NCBI GenBank assembly: GCA_903888345.1
Contig: CAISTG010000053.1
Coordinates: forward strand, 1-54,732
Direction of reading: 5' to 3'
DNA: 54,732 bases
Source: Candidatus Buchananbacteria bacterium
GTDB taxonomy: Bacteria > Patescibacteriota > Patescibacteriia > 2-01-FULL-39-33
Shown here: in pieces, positions 43,140 through 49,331 of the stretch
Layout: each line of letters starts with the position of its first letter
How positions within the stretch are numbered: position 1 is the first letter of the stretch
Position numbers and translations under genes: made by a program
The notes under the pieces: generated by a model
What the model was told of the DNA's origin: nothing
The model's database searches: none
The model's input: only the letters and a program-made list of their open reading frames with translations

Positions 43140-43568
43140 TTAACGTTTGGCCCACTGTGGTGCACGACGAGCACGTCGTAAACCTGGCTTCTTTCTTTCT
43201 TTAACACGAGGATCGCGAGTCATTAAACCTTCAGCTTTCAGTAATGGTCTTAGTTCTGGATTAACTTTTTCCAAAGCACGAGCAATACCATGGCGAACCG
43301 CTTCACTTTGAGCGATCTTGCCGCTGCCAACAACTTTGACAAAAACATTAACACTCTTATCATGGGCAGTCAAAACCAATGGCTTTAAGACGGTGTCTTG
43401 TAAATCTTTAGTCGGGAAATACTCCTCAAATTTGAGATCATTGATCATGATTTCGCCTTTACCTTGGAGGTAAATTCGAACTCTAGCAGTAGCAGTTTTT
43501 CTGCCGCCTCGACCGTAAAAATATTTTTCTTTGTTATCTGCCTCTTTGGCAATGACTTTCTTTTCCAT
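43140..43568 (-). CDS. rpsI: 30S ribosomal protein S9
   Basis: 142 residues with a short N-terminal addition. Core YFYGRGGRKTATARVRI, SEAVRHGIARAL and the C-terminal decoding-site tail RRARRAPQWAKR (ends KR, slightly longer than the usual ..FSKR). Follows rplM, the standard order. No Shine-Dalgarno. Confidence 0.95.
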   Translation of the reverse strand: MEKKVIAKEADNKEKYFYGRGGRKTATARVRIYLQGKGEIMINDLKFEEYFPTKDLQDTVLKPLVLTAHDKSVNVFVKVVGSGKIAQSEAVRHGIARALEKVNPELRPLLKAEGLMTRDPRVKERKKPGLRRARRAPQWAKR

Positions 43569-43643
43569 AATTATTTAGTTTCTTCATTTTCACGCTTTAA
43601 GTAGTCGCGGGAAAAATTAGAATGAAATTATATTTGAATTAGA

Positions 43644-44003
43644 CTATTTATTAAGTTTCAAGCGCTTGATCATTTGATCACGCAATTTGTTTTTTGGCAA
43701 CATACCCCAAACGGCTTTTTTCAAAACTTCGCCTGGGTCAGCCTTAAACACATCAGCCGCCTTAGTGATACGTAAACCACCTGGATGATTAGTATGATGA
43801 TAATAGACTTTTTGATCTAATTTCTTGCCGGTGAACTTTACTTTGCTGCAATTAGCAACCTCAACAAAATCACCCTCATCCTTAGCTGGATCAAAAGAAA
43901 CTTTGGTTTTTCCTCGCAACAACAGGGCAACCTGGACAGCTAAGCGTCCCATCGGGATGCCAGTAGCGTCGATATTGTGAATTTTTTTCTCGGTATTTTC
44001 CAT
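43644..44003 (-). CDS. rplM: 50S ribosomal protein L13
   Basis: 119 residues from ATG 44003; a longer in-frame start at 44060 would overlap rplQ and adds atypical sequence. HNIDATGIPMGRLAVQVALLLRGK, HTNHPGGLR and VWGMLPKNKLRDQMIKRL are family signatures (key residues only). uL13 is normally about 142, so this one is short at the C-terminus. It binds 23S rRNA early in assembly. Confidence 0.93.
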   Translation of the reverse strand: MENTEKKIHNIDATGIPMGRLAVQVALLLRGKTKVSFDPAKDEGDFVEVANCSKVKFTGKKLDQKVYYHHTNHPGGLRITKAADVFKADPGEVLKKAVWGMLPKNKLRDQMIKRLKLNK

Positions 44004-44016
44004 ATAATAAGTATAT

Positions 44017-44367
44017 TTAGACTGATTCAATAATAGCCATTTCAGCGCCATCATTGACACGAGGAGCTAACTTGGTGATACGAGTATAACCGCCTTTGCG
44101 TTCTTTATACTTTGGTCCCAAAACCTCAAATAATTTGTTAACCGCGCCTTCAGTATATAAAAACTTCAAAGCTTGGCGGCGATTATGTAAACTATCGGTC
44201 TTACCCAGGGTAATCAACTTCTCAACGACTGGGCGCAAGAACTTAGCTTTAGCTTTGGTGGTCTTAATTTTCTCATACACCACAAAACTAGTAGCCAAAC
44301 TGCGGGTTAAGGCAACACGAGGCTCTTTAGTACGACCTAAGGTTTTTCCTTTACGATTATGTCTCAT
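44017..44367 (-). CDS. rplQ: 50S ribosomal protein L17
   Basis: 116 residues. MRHNRKGKTLGRTKEPR, RSLATSFVVYEKIKTTKAKAK and GGYTRITKLAPRVNDGAEMA match bL17. It follows rpoA in the usual order after a 99-bp gap containing an inverted repeat of the AAAGT family. Confidence 0.95.
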   Translation of the reverse strand: MRHNRKGKTLGRTKEPRVALTRSLATSFVVYEKIKTTKAKAKFLRPVVEKLITLGKTDSLHNRRQALKFLYTEGAVNKLFEVLGPKYKERKGGYTRITKLAPRVNDGAEMAIIESV

Positions 44368-44376
44368 ATTTATATT

Positions 44377-44459
44377 AGTCTATCAAGTCATCAAGTCTTT
44401 AAAGTTTAAAGTTTAAGCATTTTATCGCTTGATAGACTTTTAACTTCCGACTTTCAACT
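44377..44459. repeat. AAAGT-family inverted repeat, rpoA-rplQ gap
   Basis: AGTCTATCAAG (44377-44387) pairs exactly with CTTGATAGACT (44428-44438), with AAGTCTTTAAAGTTTAAAG in between, related to copies at 18686, 47042 and 51142. Confidence 0.6.
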
Positions 44460-44466
44460 GTGTTTA

Positions 44467-45336
44467 TTATTCTTCAATTTTCTTCGGTCGGCCACGTCGC
44501 TTAGGAGCGGCAACCTCACCTTCTAAAATTTCTTCGGCTTCTTCTTCGATTGTTTCTGTAGCTGCAACTTCTTCTGCCTTTTCTTCAGCAATCTCTTCTG
44601 CAAGAATAACCGGTTCTTCAATATTAACTTCTTCAATATCTCTAGCTCCGCCTTCCATAATCCAAGTGAACTGGTTAGTTAGAATTTCGGCTGCTTTCTT
44701 CACAGCATCGGCTGGAGAAATTGTGCCATCAGTTTCAATATCTAAAATCAATTTATCATAGTCAGTCTTTTTGCCGACACGAGTCGCCTCGATGCTTAAG
44801 CCGACATTAATAACTGGGGTGAAGATCGAATCAGTAGCAATCACGCCCAATTCTCCCTTATCTCTTTCTTGCTCTTCCACTGGCACATAACCAATGCCTT
44901 TGGCCACAGTTAATTCCATTTCCATGCTGGCATTATCATCAGTCAAAGTGGCAATAACGGCTTCAGTATTAACTACTTCAGCATCCAGAGAATTTTCGAT
45001 ATCCGCTCCGGTAACTTTTTTCTTACCGCTGGATTTCAAATGTAAAATAACTGGTTCTTCGGAATAGACTTTGAATCTTAAGGTCTTTAAGTTCAAAATA
45101 ACTTCCAACATATCTTCTGGCACATTTTCCAAAGAGGAAAATTCATGCTTAACGCCTTTAATTTTAACCGCAGTAATTGAACCGCCAGGTAAAGATGAAA
45201 GGATAGTTCTTCTTAAGGCGTTGCCTAAAGTCAAACCATAACCCGGAAAGCAAGGCTCGATAACGACCTTGGCATGTTTGCCGGCTTCGATCTCTTCTGA
45301 CACAAACTTTTTTGGTAAGGGAATGTGTTTTAACAT
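44467..45336 (-). CDS. rpoA: DNA-directed RNA polymerase subunit alpha lacking the C-terminal domain
   Basis: 289 residues. The N-terminal assembly domain is complete: PCFPGYGLTLGNALRRTILSSLPG (29-51), KGVKHEFSSLENVPEDM, DIETDGTISPADAVKKAAEIL, ending at about 230. The alpha-CTD that normally follows (helix-hairpin-helix, contacts UP elements and activators) is absent. Residues 231-275 form a very acidic Glu/Ala linker, and the protein ends KRRGRPKKIEE, with KRRGRPKK (279-286) matching the AT-hook core RGRP. AAGGAGGAAACAC gives the best Shine-Dalgarno in the operon. Confidence 0.93.
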   Translation of the reverse strand: MLKHIPLPKKFVSEEIEAGKHAKVVIEPCFPGYGLTLGNALRRTILSSLPGGSITAVKIKGVKHEFSSLENVPEDMLEVILNLKTLRFKVYSEEPVILHLKSSGKKKVTGADIENSLDAEVVNTEAVIATLTDDNASMEMELTVAKGIGYVPVEEQERDKGELGVIATDSIFTPVINVGLSIEATRVGKKTDYDKLILDIETDGTISPADAVKKAAEILTNQFTWIMEGGARDIEEVNIEEPVILAEEIAEEKAEEVAATETIEEEAEEILEGEVAAPKRRGRPKKIEE

Positions 45337-45410
45337 AAAGTGTTTCCTCCTTGGCCATTATTGACTTAAGTAAAGCCATAACGACCAGATGTTTATTTAG
45401 ATATTGATAA

Positions 45411-46052
45411 TTATTTGCTATAAAATTCAACGATCGTTCTCCAGTCAACATTCATGGCGATATCACCAATCTTCGGCTGACTAGTAACTTTTCCTTCTAA
45501 CTTTTCGGCATCGAGTACCAACCAAGCTGGTAAACCATCATTTTTCTTCAATCTGTTCTTAACTTCAGCAAACCCCGGTTTCTTAGCGGCCTTATCAGAT
45601 AAAGAAATGATATCACCGACTTTGATTTGATATGAAGGAATGTTAACCTTCTTGCCATTGACTTTGACGTGACCATGTCCGACAGTTTGACGGGCCGCAC
45701 GGCGAGAAGTCACCATGCCTAAGCGATAAACAGTATTATCCAATCGGCTTTCAAGTAATCTGAACAACCACTCGCTAGTATTACCGACTTTTTTCTTGGC
45801 TTTGTCGAAATAATTTTCGAATTGAGCTTCGATCAAACCGTACATGCGTTTGGCTTTTTGCTTTTCTTTCAACTGCTTGCCGTAGTTAGTTAATTTACCA
45901 GGACGAGCGGTTGGGCCATGCATACCAGGAGCAAAATTTCTTTTGATCATTGGGCATTTAGCGCCATTGCACTTTTCACCTTTCAGGAAAAGCTTTTCGC
46001 CAGCACGGCGGCAACGCTTACACATGGTGTTTTCTGTATATTTTGTAGGCAT
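45411..46052 (-). CDS. rpsD: 30S ribosomal protein S4
   Basis: 213 residues. N-terminal zinc-type cysteines CKRC...CNGAKCP, then GMHGPTARPGKLTNYGKQLKEKQK, the S4 domain (RLDNTVYRLGM...RQTVGHGHVKVNGKKVNIPS) and a normal C-terminus. Primary 16S binder and, in many bacteria, autogenous repressor. It precedes rpoA as usual. A REP-like palindrome separates it from rpsK. Confidence 0.95.
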   Translation of the reverse strand: MPTKYTENTMCKRCRRAGEKLFLKGEKCNGAKCPMIKRNFAPGMHGPTARPGKLTNYGKQLKEKQKAKRMYGLIEAQFENYFDKAKKKVGNTSEWLFRLLESRLDNTVYRLGMVTSRRAARQTVGHGHVKVNGKKVNIPSYQIKVGDIISLSDKAAKKPGFAEVKNRLKKNDGLPAWLVLDAEKLEGKVTSQPKIGDIAMNVDWRTIVEFYSK

Positions 46053-46079
46053 AATTTATGATTAGACTTTATCGTTATT

Positions 46080-46118
46080 GTCATCCTCGGAATCCGCCGC
46101 GGCGGATCTCCGGGGATC
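46080..46118. repeat. REP-like palindrome in the rpsK-rpsD gap
   Basis: GAATCCGCCGCGGCGGATCTC flanked by GTCATCC, an inverted form of the GGATGAC-type ends. Confidence 0.6.
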
Positions 46119-46136
46119 TATTCGATTATATTTATT

Positions 46137-46601
46137 TTAAACTCTTCTTGGTCTTGGAGGACGGCAACCATTATGAGGGATTGGTGTAATATCCTTAATG
46201 ATAGTGACTTGAAAACCGTTGGCGTTCAAAGCACGGACAGCGGCTTCACGGCCACCACCAATACCACGGACAAATACTGCGACCTCCTTCAAACCGTATT
46301 TCTTCACCTTTTCTGCGGCTTCTTTAACAATCATTGTAGCGGCATAAGGAGTGGCTTTTTTTGGACCTTTAAAACCACATTGTCCAGCTGAACCCCAGCT
46401 TAATACATTGCCGTTTTGATCGGTAAAAGTAACAATAGTGTTATTATAAGTTGATTTAACATAAACACGGCCACTGGCAACCTGACGGACAGCCACAACC
46501 TTCTTTACTTTCTTTTTACCTTTAACGGTTTCAGTTACTACTTCGGTGACGACCGGAGCAGCTGCTAGAGCGCCGCCTTCTTGTTTCAATTCTTCTGACA
46601 T
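46137..46601 (-). CDS. rpsK: 30S ribosomal protein S11
   Basis: 154 residues; about 25 extra at the N-terminus, Glu/Val/Lys-rich. Core signatures GRVYVKSTYNNTIVTFTD, SAGQCGFKGPKKATPYAA, VFVRGIGGGREAAVRAL and the end TPIPHNGCRPPRPRRV (key residues only). Platform protein of the 30S subunit. Confidence 0.95.
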   Translation of the reverse strand: MSEELKQEGGALAAAPVVTEVVTETVKGKKKVKKVVAVRQVASGRVYVKSTYNNTIVTFTDQNGNVLSWGSAGQCGFKGPKKATPYAATMIVKEAAEKVKKYGLKEVAVFVRGIGGGREAAVRALNANGFQVTIIKDITPIPHNGCRPPRPRRV

Positions 46602-46638
46602 AGATATTTGAATAGTTTATTCCTTAAATAATCAAGAC

Positions 46639-47034
46639 TTAGGTCTTTTGTCCAGTATCTTTACGGCCGGAACCAGTAGTTCGGCGGACGTTACCACGGA
46701 CAGTGCGGTTGTTAGTCTTGGTTCTTTGTCCTCTGACTGGAAGTGATTTAGCGTGTCTAGTGCCACGGTAGCTCTTAATTTCTTTCAAACGCTTGATGTT
46801 GCTCGAGACTTCTCGGCGCAAGTCACCCTCGATTTGAAAGCCGCCCTTTTCAATAGCGGTACGCAAGGCATTAGCCTGTTCTTCAGTTAAATCATTAACA
46901 CGGATATCAGGACTGATTTTATTTTTCTTCAAAATTTGATTGGAGCGGGTTTTTCCGACACCATAAATATAAGTAAGAGCGATTTCTACTCTTTTGTTGT
47001 TGGGGATGTTTACACCAGCGATTCTTACTGCCAT
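46639..47034 (-). CDS. rpsM: 30S ribosomal protein S13
   Basis: 131 residues. [28 protein letters not shown] at the N-terminus, [26 protein letters not shown] near the C-terminus (patterns only). Head protein contacting the P-site tRNA. No Shine-Dalgarno. Confidence 0.95.
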   Translation of the reverse strand: MAVRIAGVNIPNNKRVEIALTYIYGVGKTRSNQILKKNKISPDIRVNDLTEEQANALRTAIEKGGFQIEGDLRREVSSNIKRLKEIKSYRGTRHAKSLPVRGQRTKTNNRTVRGNVRRTTGSGRKDTGQKT

Positions 47035-47041
47035 AATATTG

Positions 47042-47113
47042 AGTTTATAAAGTTTATAAAGTTTGTAAAGTTGAAAGTTTTTTAGATTTTAAAGACTTTA
47101 CAACTTTCAGACT
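47042..47113. repeat. AAAGT-family repeat, rpmJ-rpsM gap
   Basis: Tandem TTTATAAAG units then inverted CTTTACAACTTTCAG; related to 18686, 44377 and 51142 copies. Confidence 0.6.
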
Positions 47114-47118
47114 AATGT

Positions 47119-47232
47119 TTAGCCTTGGCGTTGTTTATGTTTAGGGTTTTTACAAATAACCACCACGCGCTTTTTTCTTCTGACGACCTGGCAATCTTTA
47201 CAAATTTTTTTTACTGAAGATCTTACTTTCAT
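47119..47232 (-). CDS. rpmJ: 50S ribosomal protein L36
   Basis: 37 residues: [17 protein letters not shown], then [20 protein letters not shown]. Three Cys and one His form the zinc site of bL36. Too short for most gene finders, but it sits exactly where rpmJ belongs, between infA and rpsM. Confidence 0.95.
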   Translation of the reverse strand: MKVRSSVKKICKDCQVVRRKKRVVVICKNPKHKQRQG

Positions 47233-47329
47233 AGTTGTTAGCTTTTATCTTTATTCATTATTCCCAAAGTTCGCCCAGGCAAATATTCGAGAATCTATAT
47301 TTTTATCATTTAACGTCGTCGTAAAAATT

Positions 47330-47377
47330 GGAATCCAGAATTTTTGAACTGGATTCCTGGTCAAGCCAGGAATGACG
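47330..47377. repeat. REP-like palindrome, infA-rpmJ gap
   Basis: GGAATCCAG...CTGGATTCC followed by CCTGGTCAAGCCAGGAATGACG: two nested inverted repeats. Confidence 0.65.
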
Positions 47378-47390
47378 AACGGAATTTAAT

Positions 47391-47633
47391 TTAGTAACGA
47401 TAAGTGATGCGTCCTTTAGTGAGATCATAAGGAGTCATTTGGACCTTAACTCGATCACCGGGTAATAAGCGAATGTTGAACATTCTCATTTTACCGGATA
47501 AGTGAGCCAAGATTTCATGGCCGTTTTCTAATTGAACTCTAAAGGTTGCGGACGGAAGTGATTCCGTTACTTCGCCATCGATTTCCAAAAAATCTTTGGA
47601 AACAACTGATGGATCTAATTGTTGTTTACTCAT
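47391..47633 (-). CDS. infA: Translation initiation factor IF-1
   Basis: 80 residues, OB fold. [44 protein letters not shown] and [12 protein letters not shown] are typical (key residues only). It blocks the A site during initiation. First gene of the infA-rpsI operon, with a 129-nt structured leader. Confidence 0.95.
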   Translation of the reverse strand: MSKQQLDPSVVSKDFLEIDGEVTESLPSATFRVQLENGHEILAHLSGKMRMFNIRLLPGDRVKVQMTPYDLTKGRITYRY

Positions 47634-47678
47634 TAGTATTATTTATTTTTTGACTAATAATTTAAACTAAAACCAAAA

Positions 47679-47725
47679 TCAAAATATGGCTCCTCCAAGA
47701 ATACCTGCTGTATTTGCCATCTTTT
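47679..47725 (-). promoter_or_regulatory. Structured element in the infA leader
   Basis: AAAAGATGGC / GCCATATTTT stem (47725-47681, one mismatch) encloses an inner AATAC / GTATT hairpin and a GGAGGA. The same span encodes a 13-codon frame, ATG 47720 to TGA 47679. It could be a feedback or attenuation element. No function shown. Confidence 0.45.
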
Positions 47726-47768
47726 GATTTAATTTAAGCAAATTTATATTATTTTTATTACTAACTCT

Positions 47769-47796
47769 ATTATAGCAAAAATTAGTAATTTGTCAA
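47769..47796 (-). promoter_or_regulatory. infA-rpsI operon promoter
   Basis: Minus-strand TTGACA (47796-47791), 16-bp spacer ending TGC (extended -10), TATAAT (47774-47769). Near perfect. Confidence 0.85.
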
Positions 47797-47932
47797 TATT
47801 TGTAACTAATGGCTTAATCTTATATTAATTGCCCCATAAAGTCAAGAATAATAAATGGTATTTTTTGATAATTAATATTAGCTAAAATAAGGTAAAATAT
47901 TTTTCAAATTTAGCCAAAAGTGGATAAAGTAC

Positions 47933-47961
47933 TTGACAAAATATAAGATATATGTTAAAAT
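47933..47961 (+). promoter_or_regulatory. Promoter of the 48102 orphan pair, extended -10
   Basis: TTGACA (47933-47938), 17-bp spacer ending TGT, TAAAAT (47956-47961). The initial transcribed region has GAACTTTAAAAAG, a weak version of the shared element. Confidence 0.8.
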
Positions 47962-47990
47962 GAAGATATCGAAATTGAACTTTAAAAAGT

Positions 47991-48061
47991 GATAAAGCTC
48001 CCTGATTTTAGGGCGGTAAGTTAGTAATCTGGCTTATTGCCTTATAATCAGGGAGTTTATC
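47991..48061 (+). ncRNA. 71-nt leader hairpin upstream of the 48102 gene
   Basis: Basal stem GATAAA and CTCCCTGATT against AATCAGGGAG and TTTATC (16 bp, one bulge), internal loop, then GGCGGTAAG / CTTATTGCC (9 bp with two G-U). It fills the 5' leader of a strong promoter. It may be a cis-regulator or a processed small RNA. No known family recognised. Confidence 0.5.
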
Positions 48062-48101
48062 AACAGTCAAAGATCAAAAAACCCAAGAAAGGAATCAGAT
48101 C

Positions 48102-48443
48102 ATGTTCAGAACCATCGTTAAGAATGCCTTTGCCTTTGCCATATTGGTCCTAATTGCCTGGGGCTCCTCCAAATCCTTCTCACTTGCCAGCCAGGCCACC
48201 CTCAAGTTTGACGAATCGAGTCCCAGACAGATTACCCTGGACAAGTTCATCTACGCCCAAAAAGTAAGTGTGGAAGAACTCAAGCCAATTCTGGTCTGTG
48301 CTCCGCGCGAAGCCGAAGTCTGGTGCAATCGGCACCACATCGGCGGCCAAGCTTTGCGTCAGACGGCCATAGATTTGATCATCCTTAAGTTGCATGAGGC
48401 AACTGTCCAGCTGGACCAGCCGCTCTTCCCGATAACTTTCTAA
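48102..48443 (+). CDS. Small anchored or exported protein, unknown
   Basis: 113 residues. Basic start and hydrophobic segment (FRTIVKNAFAFAILVLIAWG) act as signal anchor or signal peptide, then a soluble part with two Cys (LVCAPREAEVWCNRHH). AAAGGAATCAGATC is the Shine-Dalgarno. Codon usage is more GC-rich than neighbours, suggesting transfer. Preceded by a long structured leader. No family recognised. Confidence 0.68.
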   Translation: MFRTIVKNAFAFAILVLIAWGSSKSFSLASQATLKFDESSPRQITLDKFIYAQKVSVEELKPILVCAPREAEVWCNRHHIGGQALRQTAIDLIILKLHEATVQLDQPLFPITF

Positions 48444-48470
48444 ACTCCCCACACTTGAAAGGGACTTCTA

Positions 48471-48758
48471 ATGGATACAACGACGCTTTTCAAAAACGAC
48501 ATTACCGCAGCCAGAGTACTAGTCGAAGCCGGCGCTGTTCCGGTCGCCGTGTCACTCAGGACGGCCTACGCAGCATTCTGCCTTACGATCGCCTGTGCTG
48601 TTTCCTTTTGGACGGGAATCCTGCTATGTCTTCCCTTCACGTTGTTCAACGGTGAGTCCTGGCAGATACTGATCGTGCCGTCCTACGTGACGATCTGGAT
48701 TGTCTGGCGCCAACTGACTGTATTTCTCAATTGGTTCCATGGCAAACTCCATTTCTAG
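48471..48758 (+). CDS. Small membrane protein, unknown
   Basis: 95 residues with two TM segments at about 31-57 and 64-88 after a soluble N-terminus (TTLFKNDITAARVLVEAG). AAAGGGACTTC precedes the ATG. Same GC-rich codon choice as the gene upstream, with which it forms a unit ended by a GC-rich terminator. Confidence 0.66.
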   Translation: MDTTTLFKNDITAARVLVEAGAVPVAVSLRTAYAAFCLTIACAVSFWTGILLCLPFTLFNGESWQILIVPSYVTIWIVWRQLTVFLNWFHGKLHF

Positions 48759-48778
48759 CCAGCACCTTGCTCACTTCG

Positions 48779-48815
48779 CGCCGCCCCGGTTTACCTGGGC
48801 GGCGTTTAACTTTTT
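48779..48815 (+). terminator. Terminator of the 48102 orphan pair
   Basis: CGCCGCCCCGG / CCTGGGCGGCG stem (48779-48804), then TTTAACTTTTT. Confidence 0.85.
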
Positions 48816-48819
48816 GGAC

Positions 48820-48852
48820 AAAAAAAAGAGAACTAATATCTAAATAGTTCTC
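48820..48852 (-). terminator. Terminator of the coiled-coil gene
   Basis: GAGAACTA / TAGTTCTC stem (48828-48852), then eight T on the minus strand. Confidence 0.85.
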
Positions 48853-48856
48853 GGTG

Positions 48857-49090
48857 TTAAGTTGGCTTTTTACGATTAGCCTTCTTCAAATCCTCCAATT
48901 CTTGAATGAGCTTAAAATTTTCCTCCGCTAACGCTTTATTTCTTAGCTCAACCTTTTCAAACTGATTGGCCTGCTCAAATCGCGCCAGCAGGAGCAGCAA
49001 AATCATGACCGTCATAATCGCTAAAACGACGACTACTTCGCCGATTGAGCATTCAATCGCAATTTCTGACCATCTCAGCCATGTATCCAA
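48857..49090 (-). CDS. Membrane-anchored coiled-coil protein, TTG start
   Basis: 77 residues. TTG at 49090 is chosen because AAAGGAGG lies 8 nt upstream; no ATG fits. A TM at about 17-37 (VVVVLAIMTVMILLLLLARF) is followed by a coiled coil (NQFEKVELRNKALAEENFKL) and a basic tail. The layout is similar to FtsL/DivIC-like small proteins, but nothing specific identifies it. Confidence 0.65.
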   Translation of the reverse strand: MDTWLRWSEIAIECSIGEVVVVLAIMTVMILLLLLARFEQANQFEKVELRNKALAEENFKLIQELEDLKKANRKKPT

Positions 49091-49117
49091 AGTGCGTGCC
49101 TCCTTTCTATTTCAGAC

Positions 49118-49146
49118 AATTTACTCCAATATCAATATTTTGTCAA
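49118..49146 (-). promoter_or_regulatory. Promoter of the coiled-coil gene
   Basis: Minus-strand TTGACA (49146-49141), 17-bp spacer, TAAATT (49123-49118). Confidence 0.72.
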
Positions 49147-49224
49147 CCAAAATAGCGGGACTAGCCCGCTATTTTAAGTATATGCTAATTTAATCGAACT
49201 ATTATATTTCTTCAGATAAAGTCT

Positions 49225-49296
49225 GTCATTCCGGGCTTGACCCGGAATCTGAGCTATACGATTCAGTCTGGATTCCGGGTCAAGCCCGGAATGACG
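49225..49296. repeat. Paired REP-like palindromes
   Basis: GTCATTCCGGGCTTGACCCGG (49225 on) and the inverted CCGGGTCAAGCCCGGAATGAC (to 49294), 20 bp apart; each is itself a CGGG / CCCG hairpin. Confidence 0.72.
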
Positions 49297-49331
49297 CCAT
49301 CGATTGCCCACATATTTAGAATTGATGTAAC

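Noticed and set aside
47679-47731. 13-codon frames on both strands in the infA leader
   Set aside because: Frames on both strands arise from the GATGGC/GCCATA hairpin; reported only as part of the leader structure, not as genes.
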